Source: Botryosphaeria dothidea
Taxonomy: Eukaryota; Ascomycota; Dothideomycetes; Botryosphaeriales; Botryosphaeriaceae
Reading direction: 5' to 3'
Assembly (NCBI GenBank): GCA_011503125.2
Contig: WWBZ02000033.1
Location: forward strand, 186,001 to 250,000
DNA: 64,000 bases
The position numbers and the translations under genes are program-made. This document shows positions 1-11,886 of the stretch, piece by piece; position 1 is the stretch's first letter, and the number at the start of each line of letters is the position of its first letter. A model generated the notes under the pieces. That model was not told where the DNA came from. It worked only from the letters and a program-made list of their open reading frames with translations, and searched no databases.

Positions 1-517
1 TGGGTGTGGGTGAGTCCATTTTATTCGGATGAAGATTCATCTGTTCTTCTGCGATAGCTACCCTCTTAGACAAATGATGAACTAACCTGTCCAATTCGAG
101 TAGGACGCTATTGGCATTCACTGGGATATTCACATATCTTGTACGAGTGTTCCCATGTTGACTAATCATTGCAAACTTGAATCTCACTGCTTGTATAGGT
201 GGATACCTATCCCCAGTACGCTGCATCAGCACTCGCTTCTAGCGGCTTCACAAGATGTTCGTTTGCAGGTACGTTTGCGCTGCAGGGATATGAGATGAGG
301 AAGATAGTTGGCGGGTCTACTGTCACCCAGAGAACTAACGTTGCGTGGAATAGCGGCATTTCCTCTCTTTGGGATCCAAATGTATGAGGGATTAGGATAT
401 CAGTGGGCTACGAGTATCCTTGCATTTCTGACAGCTGCCATGATGCCGTTCCCATGGCTATTCTTCAAATATGGAAAGATGCTCCGAGAGAAAAGTCGGT
501 TCGCCGTCACTACGTAA
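1..517 (+). CDS. MFS transporter, 3' end (partial)
   Basis: This is the C-terminal part of a major facilitator membrane transporter whose beginning lies outside the window. Exons read about 101/104-140 (ending GIFTYL), 199-268 ([20 protein letters not shown]) and 354-517. Introns are 141-198 and 269-353, with GTACG donors and a CTAAC branch site in the second. The join at 268/354 restores [10 protein letters not shown], then the last membrane helix and the basic tail [14 protein letters not shown]. The [14 protein letters not shown] block is typical of fungal MFS multidrug/TPO-like transporters. An earlier donor GTGAGT at 10 suggests one more exon at the edge. The substrate cannot be read from this fragment. 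Family is confident; first exon limits are uncertain. Confidence 0.75.
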
Positions 518-822
518 TGTAGCCAATATAAAATCGTGAGCCATTCAGAGCAGAGAGCGTTGCGTAGATTTGAAGTTGCCTCTTTCGCAAATGAGTTTAT
601 GGATGGGAACGCAGTGAGCGGCGGCGTTTCAAGACCCGTCGTGTCCCAAAAAGGGAAAGCCCCGCGACGCCTTAGGCCGGTGCTAGCTCGATGGCAAAAG
701 TTAATAACCTCGGTGTCTCGGTGTCTTGCTACGGGCGAAGTCTCGGTGTCTTGGCTGACGTGCACAACCTCGCCTTCATTTGCACTCTCGTCCCTCGCTT
801 TTTCACAACATCGTGCGTGGTA
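518..822. other. Intergenic
   Basis: No supported gene. This is the 5' flank of the damaged Zn2Cys6 gene that follows. Open frames here show no family resemblance. Confidence 0.6.
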
Positions 823-3265
823 ATGGTTCAAGCGAGCGGCAACATCCCTTCGAGCACGCCCTCGCCGCTTCTCCGCCGTGCACGAGTCGATTGTAAGGCG
901 TGTAACGCGAGGCGGGTGAACTGTGACGCAGCTGAGGGCCAACCCTGCTGGCACTGCCGCACGCGCCAAACTTCGTGTGAGTTAATCCAATCGAGACGGG
1001 GGAAGTATGTGGGTGTCGGACTCCAATGCAACCAACTATCGCGCACCGAAGCTAAAGACGTCGCAGACATTCTCGGCAGAGGCAACGCGCTCCCCGAGAC
1101 ACATCTGCTGCTCCTTTGGCTCAGCCAAGTCCCCAAGCCGTGACTTCCGAAGCTATTTCCATCGCAGACGGCACGGAAGGAGCCACGCCGCCGCGACAAA
1201 GAGACCGAGACGAGGGCCTTGAGCTGTTCCCTACTGAAACAGCCGTGCTCCAACCTACCCGCTGAACGCAGGCCGAATCATTACAACAGACTTCTCACGC
1301 ACAACGCCATGAAAGGTACTTTCGTCTCGCTTACGTCGTCGAGGTCGTCTACAAACATCAAGAAGGTTCGACTGAGTCCTTGAAGGTTCACTACTCGATC
1401 CCAGCTTCTATTGGACCAGCATCGAATCATGGCCCTCGGGCGGAAGGCATGTTCTCCATAGGAGAGGCTCTGACAATGCCGGCCCGAGGCGTGGCCGATC
1501 AACTGATCCGTTGCTTCTTCGAGACCATTCACCCAGCCTATCCAGTCTTTGATCGGAGAAATTTCAGGGAGCTGTACCTTCAGGGCAAGGCCTCCCCACT
1601 AGTCCTTCAGACTATCTTTCTCTTGGGATTTACCGTCTCTAGCGGGGAGCTTGTCCATGCGGCTGAGTACAGTGACCGAGCCACCGCAAGAAAGACGCAT
1701 TATCTTCGTGCCAAGGCATTGTACGATGCGGACTACGAGATTGATCCCATGAACACTGTAGCGTTTCCTCTGCTGCTTGGATTCTGGTGGGCTGGGTATG
1801 ACGAACAGAAGGATACATGTTGTTGGGTTGGATGCGCAGTCATTGTCGCACAGTCCTTGGGGATGCACCGCTCGTGCGTCAGCCCAACTCAGCTCGTGGA
1901 GACTTGCTGACACAGCGATTCAGCACAATCACGCTCTGTGATGAGCCCGAAAGTGAAGGGTTTGCGGAGGCGAATATGGTGGTCGATATATGTATTATAC
2001 CCCAAGTTTTGTCTAGTTCACCGATGCTGATACTGATGGATCCGTGATCGGCATACTGCTGCGGCCTTTGGTCGGCCATGCCGCATTCGGGATGAGGATT
2101 GCGATGTTGAGCCCCTCACTGAGGAGGATTTCATGTTCGACGCCGGTTACGACGAATGTCTCATACCACCAAAGAGAGATTTCCACGTATCGTACGTCCT
2201 TGAGATGTCAAAACTAGCGGTAATACGTAGGTTTAAGCCCGCTCCCTGGACGCTGATTTCACGGGTTCATGCTTCATTGCTCACACGATACCGACGCAGT
2301 TGGAGAAATTCTCACTGGGGAGTTCAGTCCTCGCCGCGAATCGCTGTCAGAATTCGACACGGAGGCATTGGCAGACAGACTCGCAAAATGGGAATCTCAT
2401 TTGCCAGATCAACTTCGAAAATTGCAACCCGACGGGTCCTTGGGCGCGTCATTCTGGGAAAGCATGCTGCGCTTCTCTTACCAGTCAGCAAATCGGACCA
2501 TTCTCAATTATGTGAACTCTATTGATCTTATCCTTCTATTCCGACCCAAGTCCATCGAAAATGTATCATCAGCAGATACTCACAGGGATACGCGGGCCCG
2601 TTTGGCTGCAGACTCCATCACTCGTATGGCAGAAGACCTCTTGGCCTCCGACATGATCAAGTTCGCCCAGATTCATCTGTACGAATGCTCAATCTTGCTG
2701 CTTCGTTGAGCATCAATTTTCTCTAACGTTATCCAGTGTCCCAGCATTGTTTGGCGCGCTCTCCATACACACAATTGTCACATGCCGGAAAGACCACATA
2801 CGTCAACAACTAGCCGAGAACAAGTCGCGGCAATGCTTGCTTGCATTGAGTGAGCTGGCGAAATCTTGGCCTGTCAGAATCTGGATTGCAAACGCGTTTG
2901 TTGATCTGATGAAAGGACTTACAGGGCAAATGTCGTCTGGAGGGTCAATTGTCAGCGTGTCAACCAGAATCGCTGGTAATGTTGATCATATCGCATCTTC
3001 AGAGTACCCGGATTCACATCGGCCCCAGCAAGCAGCAACTTCCCAAACACCTTCATGCTTTGGTGACGAGAATCCGGTTACCTCGAGTCTCGACGATTGC
3101 ACTAGCACACAGCCCGATTCTCCTGCAACAGGCCGGTTTTCACCAGAAGATTGTCCTTTCTTCTCCGATCCCTTCTGGTCCGCTTATCTCGATCATACGT
3201 TTGACGTCGATTTTCTTCTACGTACCAGTCTCGGACCGGCGTTGTCTGCACCCTCCGAAAGTTGA
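823..3265 (+). pseudogene. Zn2Cys6 fungal_trans transcription factor, probably broken
   Basis: A nuclear DNA-binding regulator by family. The N-terminus carries a Zn2Cys6 cluster, C-x2-C-x6-C-x7-C-x2-C-x6-C (CKACNARRVNC ... CWHC ... C). A Pro/Ala linker follows, then a fungal_trans middle domain: RYFRLAYVVEVVYKH, the FFETIHPAYPVFDRRNFREL region, RRIWWS and RDEDCDVEPLTEEDF. The tail contains CRKDHIRQQLAENKSRQC. Introns fit at 1005-1066 (GTATGT), 1874-1915, 2227-2299 (GTAGGT), and about 2706-2737 with an unusual GTTGAG donor. Two lesions stand out. TGA at 1263-1265 is in frame after intron 1, and no usable acceptor lies before the conserved RDR at about 2047, where the correct frame runs into TGA. 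Rare short introns could rescue the first, not easily the second. Targets are unknown. Confidence 0.6.
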
Positions 3266-4529
3266 AGTGGGATCAGGTTCAGATATCCTCAGTCTCATAA
3301 GAGTCATGTTCCACTCTTGGTATCTAAGATTTACATTCCGTTCCAGTATATATTGTGGGATCGACTGTCCCACAACGGTGAACTACCTGAATATGCCATC
3401 CAAAGCCAACTCGCCCTTTGATTTTCAGCGCCGCTCCCGATGGTCATAGTCATACGCTTTTCATCCCCACGCGTACTGAAGGCGTTGCAATCATTCATTA
3501 TGGCGAGCCCGCATCATTGCCTCTCGATTAGCGTTCGCCCGCGTATCCTTGCCCAGCTGGATTGAACCTCCAACTCAATCACCCACTGACATACTTGACG
3601 CAATTTTGACTATCCCCCCGCGACAAAACGCTATTCTTCGCGTTTCAGAATTCCCCGCAGAGAGTTTATCATGACTTCTGCTACTCTTGTACGGCCGTCG
3701 AGATTCAACCTACCTGCTTCAGAGCACGTGCCAATTTCCAGATGCGGTGCATCGCGCGTGCGGAGTCACACAGACATGACAATCTCACCAGCACTGCGAG
3801 AAATTGAAAAAAATCATGTCGACCCCTTTGCTTCTGATGCGGACTGAACGAAAGCGTCTCTCTGCTGACCACGACTCGGCAAACTTCTATCGTATTGGCG
3901 GAGATCTCCACGCTTTCGTTTGTTTTTGGCCTTGGCAACTATGTGCACTCGCGCGGAAAATGCCCTTCCCGGAAACATCGCACAACTCAAATATATGGTT
4001 TAAACCTCTTTGAAAAACTAACGATTTTACGGGCTGTCGAAGTCTACAGTGGTAGTGATCAAATACCAGTGTACAAAGGTTGCAAGCCCGGCTACTTCTA
4101 ATCATATGTATAAGCAATTGACCGACCGATCTCGGAGTACTCGGCTGAATATATTTAGCGAATTGCAGAACTGTATAATTTTACGACTGACACGCAATGA
4201 CACATTGAAGAATAGAGTACCAGTCAAGGTAGAGTGTGATGCATAAAAGATTGAAGAATCCTTTTAAGTTCGGATTCGTAGTCGCAACCGCAAAAAGTTG
4301 GATGCTTAATAATGACACAAAAGGAAGTACACCATAAATACTTTATTCACTGTTTGTTGCCCTTTCATATCAGTATTTACTCAGCAGCTGATTCGAGCTT
4401 CTTTGGTCAGGGTATTAATACATCGGCCTTTTTACAGTGCTATTCACCTTCTTCTCATCGGAATATTCAGGTCAGGGTCTCAGTCTTGAAAATCAGCTCA
4501 CATCTCTGCTTGTTGACATTTCATTTATT
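3266..4529. other. Intergenic, no gene seen
   Basis: About 1.26 kb, AT-richer than the flanks. All open frames are under 80 codons and none resembles a known family. It holds the promoter of the secreted-protein gene downstream. Confidence 0.6.
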
Positions 4530-5920
4530 ATGCTAAGTCTTCTACTTTCTACTGTCCTAGTAATAGGCACTGTTGTTGCTGAGTTCTGCCCGAGTCGAAG
4601 CGCTTCCAGATACTATTATCCCAGTGTGCTACCTCCTTGTGCATGTACGATCTACCCCACCAGCATGAGATAAACCCTCTCTGTAGCCTCGTTATACCTC
4701 GTATCCGTTTCCGTTCTCCAGCTCTCGGCTCTTCAAAGCAATCTCATCTGACAATCCGCACAGGTGAAGAATCCAAACCAGGCGACATCATCCAGCTGGC
4801 TGAATGCTCCAAAAACACGCGGGTCGCCAAAGCCCCGCAATATTTCGCCATCTTCGTCCTCACCACCGACAACGACAAAGACACGATCGCCAAGGGCGGG
4901 CCGTACGGACGCTGCTTCGCCTTCGCGTGCGGGTTTGACCAGAACCAGAAAGTGACGTGGATCAAGGACGAGAGCGCGGTCTCGTTCTTCTGGGACTCGG
5001 ACACGAGCGGGAACCTGCACTATGTCGACGCGTCCAACTGCATCAAGGACCCCAACTACGGGACGTGCGGCTGCGAGCTCAGCGGCAGCGGCACCTTCTG
5101 CCGGGGTCACCAGGACTGCCCCGTCACGAACAACGGCGGCCTCCCCTGCGGCAAGCCGACGTTCAGGCGGTGCGGCTACGAGCTCGACGGGTACGGCGTC
5201 GGCCTGTGGAACACCGATCCGTGCGACAAGACGCCTCCCGCGAACCCGGTGGGGACCTGCTGGGAAAAGGACTTCGACAGGCAACAGCAGCCGCTCCACA
5301 CTTGGGATGCGCACATTTGCGTGCCCGGCTCCAACCAGCTCCAGGCTGAAGGTTCACTCGGGCAGGCACAGGGCCTCGTCGCCGCCGCCGCCGCCATCGA
5401 TGCTACTCAACAGTGCCCTCCCAAGGTAAACTGTCCCCCGGCCGGTTCGCAGAGCGTTCTCGGTGGCACTGGCCAGCTGTTTGGCCCTCAAAACAACAAT
5501 CAGCTGTACACTCGACAGAATACTGGCGTGGGCGGTTTCGGCCTTGGTGGAAGCCTTCTGCAGGGAACCGGTGGCCTCTCTCAAAGCTTGGCGAGCAGTG
5601 GATTGAACCAGCTCTTAAACAACTGTGGAGCAAATAAGGGAGCTGGAGGCGGTGGCGGTACTGGCAGCTCACTCTACGGTCTCAATTCTGGCGTTGATGC
5701 AAACCAGCTGGCAGGCGCCAATCTGCAGAGCGTCGGCAATGTTGGTGGAGGCAGTGTTCTTCGGAATGTGGTCGACAACAGTCTTGCCGGAAGCGGAGCT
5801 GTCTCTGGTGACATTACCCCTGCCGGATTTACTCCTGGGCAATGTCCTGGTAGCGTTGGTCCGCCAAGGGGAGCTGGGACTGTTCAGAACGTCTTGGGAG
5901 GGAATACAGGGCAGAGTTAG
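4530..5920 (+). CDS. Secreted Cys-rich, Gly-rich protein of unknown function
   Basis: Two exons, 4530-4644 and 4764-5920, with a 119-base intron (GTACGA donor; CTGAC branch just before CACAG). The spliced protein is about 423 residues. Residues 1-17 (MLSLLLSTVLVIGTVVA) look like a signal peptide. A compact N-terminal domain of roughly 200 residues is rich in Cys and aromatic residues (YGRCFAFACGF, YGTCGCEL, GTFCRGHQDCP, RRCGYEL). The C-terminal half is low-complexity Gly/Ser/Asn/Leu/Gln with GGG runs and a few isolated Cys. This pattern fits an extracellular or wall-associated protein, perhaps an effector. I do not recognise the family. Frame and splice join are well supported because the Cys-rich domain reads openly across 385 codons of exon 2. 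Confidence 0.7.
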
Positions 5921-6247
5921 TTTCGGGTCGCACCGCACACTTCCATTCTGCCTACGAATGTTGAAACATTTGTTACCTATGCCGGATGATTACTTCTGAT
6001 GCTATAGCCGCCTCGATTAGATGATCTTAAGTCAACCTTATTTACTATTAATAAGACTCGTAGCATGGCCAAGACTGAAAATAAAGCCATAAGTTGGTAT
6101 AACTATAACCTACTGCGTATAGAATTACTATTACTATCTTTACATCTATATGAAAATATTACTTTTCTTATAATAACCTATAAACAAATCTAATAGGCTA
6201 GCTACAGATAAGTATTATTACTACTAGTTATAATCATAGTAAAATTA
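5921..6247. other. AT-rich intergenic
   Basis: Strongly AT-rich from about 6000 on, with many TA steps and no open frame. It separates the secreted-protein gene from the cut 3' end of the patatin-NLR gene and may be a decayed remnant of that gene. Confidence 0.5.
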
Positions 6248-7552
6248 TCAGAAATCATAGTAGCCGTTAATCATCAATATGTCGTCAACCTCATCAAGCA
6301 ATAGGAGCCACCTTTGTCCACGGATTCGGAGCTCTTTCCAAATCTTGTAGAAGTTGATGTCAATACTTGGTTGGTGAAGGCTCATTTCCTTTGATGCTGA
6401 GATCGATGACTGGTGAAAGGAAGGAAGCGCAATACCGCAAAGCTGACATGCTGCGTATTCAAAAGATTCTCTGAGGGTTTCCATACTTCGCGCATCGAAC
6501 CAGAGAACAACTCCATAAGCATCGCGTTGCTTTGATGCATATTGTAGCATCAATTGTGTTTTTCCTGAGCCACCAAGACCTGTCAACGTGATGATTGTTG
6601 AGCAGGTAGGATCATTGGTCGGGCAGTAAAGATATTCAGCAATGAACTCGAGTTCTTTCCTGGCGGCGAAAAACTTGACTGGAAATTTTCCTGTGCAGTC
6701 AAGCTGATAGAATCTGTGATTTGGGCGCATGCTTTCGCAACTTGAAAGCAAGCTGTCGCCGACGACTATCGGTGAAGATACTCCGGTACCAAGGCTAACA
6801 TTCGTAGAAATTTCCTGTCCCGGGAACACGTACTCTGCTTCATCCACAAGCTGGAAGATTGGGTTGTTATCGCGAAGTGCTCCATCTCGGAAAGTCGTGC
6901 CGCACTCAAAGGTGATTTTCTCAAAGGACGTAGGTGCTGCCGATGTAGCACGAACAGCTTCCCAGATAGCACATGCGATAGGCTCCTCAAGGGTAGAATG
7001 ATAGCTTCTGAGGCGTTGTGTATTACTGTTTTGCATGCTTGCGCAAACAAAACTATTACCTTATTGTGAGCAGTTTGATCGGCTAAGGAATTTGAGCCAC
7101 TTACACCTTGCATCTCCGTTCCTGCTGCAAAAGTGTGGCATCTTCATCGCCACCCCATTGTTTCACAATCATTCTGATTGTGTTTTCCAATTTCTTGCGG
7201 TCAAAGACTGAGTTGCCGATCAATTTCGGGAAGCTTTTACCCGTTGCCCGGTTTCGCAGGCGGGGCACAAAGATCGAGCTTGATAATTGGGTGTATGCCT
7301 TGATCGCAGCATCAACGTCCATTTCCTGTAGATTCTAGTTAGTGTCCCCTATCGTGCCAAGCAAGAACAAGCTACTCTTGACGCGAACTTACAAGCCTGC
7401 CTAACATTATCGCGATGAGGCCGCCCGTACTGGTCCCGGCAATCATATCGAACACCTCACACGGCTTTTTCATGCGCTCGTGGCCCATGAGAAACATCAA
7501 GCGCCTTAACATTAACAGCATGACCAGCCCACGGACTCCTCCGTCTATTGGG
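6248..7552 (-). pseudogene. Patatin-like phospholipase / NB-ARC (NLR) gene, truncated and transposon-cut
   Basis: Exons on the minus strand are 7552-7393, 7325-7105 and 7052-6248, joining in frame to 395 codons. The order is: oxyanion loop DGGVRG; nucleophile motif GTSTGG; basic region IKAYTQL; patatin catalytic Asp in RDGALRDNNP; then an NB-ARC/NACHT start with P-loop GLGGSGKTQ and Walker B-like WLLLLDEVDD. It stops at TGA 15 codons or so later, so the rest of the NTPase and the repeat domain are missing. Fungal patatin-NLRs (for example Neurospora PLP-1) act in allorecognition and cell death by known biology. The oxyanion loop has one Gly fewer than the usual DGGGxRG. The first exon is separated by the LINE: the donor GTATGT lies inside the target duplication at 7655-7665. 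Exon 1 beyond 14441 could not be identified. Confidence 0.8.
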
Positions 7553-7654
7553 CTGAAATTAGTGGGTCACTTGGGTCAAGTGCGGAGAGAGCGAAAGCTG
7601 GCAGAAGGCGTAGTGCAGCAGATTTCAAAAGACAGGATTTTCGTTTCTCAGCCT

Positions 7655-7665
7655 TACATACCTAG
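7655..7665. repeat. LINE target-site duplication, left copy
   Basis: TACATACCTAG, identical to 14431-14441. It flanks the 3' tail of the LINE and includes the minus-strand GTATGT splice donor of the interrupted gene. Confidence 0.85.
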
Positions 7666-8100
7666 ATTTGATTTGATTTGATTTGATTTGATATTATTTA
7701 ACGTCCGGCGGGCGGCTTCTCCGCTACGCAGAGAGCCCCCTTAGCGCCTCCCTGGGGGCATAGGACGGGCCGGCTGCTAGGCGGCATTTAGCTATCTAGG
7801 CGGCCTACCTGGGACATACGTCTCTGATGTCTTCTATCGCAGCTAGCCTGGCGGCTGCTGCTCTGGAGTTAAGTGCAGTTGACTGTCATTTTCTGGTGGA
7901 AGAAGGGAGAGAAAGGGAGATGTAAGGGTTGTAAGAGTTTATGGGGGTTTGTTGAGCTTTATCCTACTCTTTGCGTCGGTGGTAGTGTGGTTGTGTGATG
8001 AGTGGGACAGGTCTCTCTAAAGTGGCCTGTTTCTTCCACATACTTAGCGTAGAGTATTGCACCTTTTGGGGTGCCTAGTATATCGGTCGGCAGGAGCCCA

Positions 8101-11100
8101 TGTAGTTTCTTAGATCGTCTTCTGGAGATTCTGCATGTGAGTAGGTGGGTGGGGCTCTTAGGCTGCCCGCAGCTGCAGTTTAGGACTGCGTCCTTGTGGC
8201 CGAAGCGTTCGTGGTAGGCTTTGAAGTCGCCGTGTCCCGTCCTTGCCGCGATGAGGTGACCGAGTGTCCTTCTTGCTAGGCTTAGTTCCGAAGGAGGGCC
8301 TTTCGATAGCGTTATTCCGAGGCCCTGGTAGGATTCTGGCGCATTCCTCTTCCACTAAGTTTCGAAGAGCTCGTATTCTTTTGCCTTTGCGATTCTGCCG
8401 ATTTTAGCAAGAGTCGCTGTGAGGTTTGTTGGCGGGGTTTGAGCCGCTCCTTGCTTGGCTAGCCGGTCTGCTTCTTTATTGCCTCTTATCCCTTTATGGC
8501 CAGGAATCCAGTAGATCTGGACTAACCCGGGCTGAATGTGCGGTAGGCGTCGTCTACATGGCCATTACTTGGCTAGTAGACGGATTTTTAGGATGGTGTT
8601 CTGGCTCGAGTCTGTTGGCTGCCCCTAAAGCACCTTGGCTGCGACGGCGTTATCGGTGTAGATATGGACATTCGTAGTAATGCCGGTCTCGGGTCGAGTA
8701 CGAAGGTTTCCTAGCGCTTGCTCGATCGCCATGACTTCTGCGTCGTATACTTCTGCTATATTACCTAGGCTGCCGCAACCTTTAAGGATCGTGTTCTGAC
8801 CTTGATAGCCGATGAAACCGTAGCCGGTTAGACCCGATTCGTTCTGGGAGCCGTCCGTGAAGAGAAGGATGTCCCCACCCTGGAGGCCGCGTCTGAGCTT
8901 GTCTAGATCTTCTATGGCCTCAGTTAGCCCGTAGGAGGGATTGAGGAGGGCGGGTCGCCTGTAGTCCGGGAGGAGCGATGCTAGTTTGTTTAGGCGTGTA
9001 CTGCCGGGGCCCTATGCCCTTGTAACTAGAGGGTGGTCCTTGTCTAAGGCCTTGAGCCGTCTGGCTTTTCGGAGGCGAGCTGTTTCTAAGAGGATACTTG
9101 CAGGTGGGATTTCTGCCTCCCTATTGAGGGCTGGCGTGGGCGTAGTCTTATAGACTGGAAGCATAGCCCGGAGAGCCGAGTTTACTGCTTTGTTTATTCG
9201 GCTAGTTAGCTGCTTGTATCTGAAGGGGGCTGCTATGCCTGTCGGGGTCTCTGTAAGCCTAGGCTACTAGACCTCTGCGCCGAAGAGTAGTATTGGGAGG
9301 ATATATCCCTTAACTGCGTATCTGAGGGCTGAAGCCGGGGCGCCCCTCTGTGTGTTGCCGAGTCGGCGGAGGTGACACGTAATTAGGTTTGCTTTGTCTA
9401 GCTATTTATCTGTATGCTCCTTGAATGTAAGCCGTTCGTCTAGCCAGACTCCGAGCCATCTCGTGGCTTTGTTTGGTTTTATACTAAAGCGTCCGAGATT
9501 GATTTGTAGAGCTACTCCTGGTGACTTCCTTCTCGTGAAGTGCTGAAGCTCGCACTTCTCGGGATCGAAGGATATTCCGTTTTCCCTTCCCTACTCTAGT
9601 AAGGCGGCTAGTTCCCTAGTAAGCTTGGCAGTAGACTCCTTAAGGCCGGAGCCACTGCGTAAGATTGCAACGTCGTCTATATAGCCGAAGCGGGTGCGGA
9701 GACTACCTAGCTTAAAGAGCGGCTCGATGTATAGTATAAAAAGAATAGGGGAGGCCGGTAAGCCTTGCGGTAGGCCGTAGGCGAGAGGCTTTATCTCGGT
9801 CGTAGTACCTTCCAGGCGGACTCGGGCTTGGCGCCTGTCTATAAAGGAGCGGGTCTATTTAATAACTTTATCTAGCCAGCCTTGCTCCCGTATTCTTACG
9901 TGTAGGCGTCCTAGTAGCACCGCGTTAAAGGCCCCTTTAACGTTAAGGGTAAGTAATAAAGCAACTTTGCCGCTGTCCTAGATTTGCTCTATATTATAGA
10001 CAAGACAGCTAATAAGATCTATTGCTACCCTTTTTAGAAGAGCTCCGAATTGCTGGGGATTAAGTACTTTTTATGTAACGGTTGCGTAGCTGAGTCTTTT
10101 TGCTACGAGTCTTTTAAGACCCTTTCTAAGGCAAGAGAGAAGGGAGATAGGGCGCTATAAGCGTGGGCTTGTTAAGTCTCGTTTTCTAGGTTTTAGGAGT
10201 ATAACTACTTTAGCTTGTTTAAAGGGGGAAGGGTGGTGTCCGGTTTAAAGGCATAGGTTAAATAGCTGCGTGACGTAATCTCTAATAGTGTTCTAGAGGG
10301 TCCTAAGTAGGATAACTATTATGCCGTCTATGCTAGGAGAAGTGCTGAGGTTGTTAACGACTATATGCTCTACCTCTTCTTTAGTCGTGCCCTAGGGGAG
10401 TCGGATTACCCTTCTTAGAGCTAGAGCCACTTATTTAGGGTCTATATCGTCGGCCGCGGAGCGTCTTTCTAGCGTAGCTTTTCGTAGTACTTTAGCCTTT
10501 TCTTCCGGGTTAAAAATTTCGCCTTCTTGGCCAGCTAGGGGTGGGCTCTTAAATGGGCTTGGTCTTTTCCGCCACCTCGTGATTTTAAAGATAGCCCTCG
10601 CGTCCTTTGCGTTGTAGATTTATTCCTACTAGTAAGTGCGCTTTACGAAGCGTACCGCTTTCCGTAAGGTATATTTTTCCTCGGTAGCCGGGCCTAGCCT
10701 CCGGGCTCTGCGGTATGCTTCAGCGGCTGCCTCGCAGTCTTAGATCTACTAAGGTACTCCTTTATCCTTAGTAAGTGTTCCGCTCGCGTTGCGGACTAGG
10801 TTCTACTAGATAATAGAAACTAGAGTTATCGTGGCTTAGTTAAGCGTAAGTGGGTTAATCTATTTCGTTGGAGGGAGGGATTTAACTACTCCTGCTACTA
10901 GTCTTAGAACGGCCTTATTATAAAGGCGGAGTTGCCGCGTTCTTATACTTGGTTCCTTAAGATCCGCCTAGGGGAGAGTGGTAACTAGCGTCTCGTGGTC
11001 CGAGGTGGTATATAGGTGCTCTTCCACCCACGTGATAACTCCCGGAGTATTTAAAAAAGCTAGGTCTAGCGTGTGTCCCCCTAAGTAAGTACTAACTCCT

Positions 11101-11726
11101 TAAGGAGAGGTAAGGGTAAGGTTGTAGGTTTAGAGCCACTCTACCAGTTGTTTAGCGTCTAGGGATAGACGGGCTCTTAGTTCCTATAGCTAATATCGGG
11201 TGTTAAAGTCTCCTGCAACTAGGTAGCGTATAGGCGGTATACTATCTAGAAGGATGTCGAGCGTACCTCTATCGAGTAGGTCTTTCGGGGGTCTATAGAT
11301 ATTAATAAGTATTAGAGTCTATCTCTACCCTTTAAGCGTCACCTAGGTAATATTAGGAGTAGCTCTAGGCCGAAGCTGGATTACTATTAACCCTCGGCCT
11401 TTTCGGATATAGGTAAGCGTCCTTAGTCTTATATTCTATTCCGCGTTAGGGTAAAAGACGTCGTAGTACGGGTGTATCTTAGTCCGTTTTACGTCTTCGC
11501 TAATAAGTATCTAGAGTTCCTATATTAGGATAGCGTCTATATTATCCTTATAGGCTAGGCTAAGGGCAATATTATGGTTAGATTGCCGTCTTCCTATATT
11601 GGCTTAGAAGACACGGAGCTAACTAATTATGTCCTAACGGGAGAGGGTTTTCTTAGCTTATTATACTCATCTATAAGTAGAAGGGTGTAGAAGGGTCTAG
11701 GTTATTATTCCTGGCGGCGTTTCTAG
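8101..11726 (-). pseudogene. LINE ORF2 remnant: endonuclease, reverse transcriptase, RNase H
   Basis: Readable blocks on the minus strand include the AP-endonuclease motif VAGDFNTR near 11197-11220 and HTLDLAF near 11060. The reverse-transcriptase catalytic YIDD is at 9672-9683. The RNase H catalytic residues sit in TDGS (8847-8858), AEVMAIEQAL and TDNAVAAK, and the C-terminal finger is LNCSCGQPKSPTH. The frame is interrupted by many TAG codons, for example in the block after GDFNTR. The last kilobase (8.1-9.0 kb) is better preserved than 9.0-11.7 kb. By family it would have carried out target-primed reverse transcription in the nucleus. Confidence 0.82.
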
Positions 11727-11728
11727 TA
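11727..11728. repeat. TA target duplication of mariner, left
   Basis: TA immediately outside the left terminal repeat; matched by TA at 13072-13073, as expected for Tc1/mariner insertion. Confidence 0.7.
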
Positions 11729-11754
11729 CAATCACTGGACAAAAGTCTGCGCGA
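11729..11754 (+). repeat. Mariner left terminal inverted repeat
   Basis: The inner 18 bases 11737-11754 match the right end exactly in inverted orientation; the outermost 8 bases are diverged. Confidence 0.85.
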
Positions 11755-11886
11755 GTCGCGTACCAAGGCGATCACCCCAATGAAAACCAAAGTCGCCTTT
11801 TCTTAATGCACGCTTCCTGAAGCTCGTAGTAAGCTACTACTAAGTCAGAATTGACCAGGGAGATCGATTTTCGCCTTGGTTTTATA

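Noticed and set aside
1220..1290. A 27-base intron (GTGCTC ... CGCAG) that would remove the TGA in the regulator gene
   Set aside because: Far shorter than other introns in this window and with a poor donor; mentioned only as a remote possibility.
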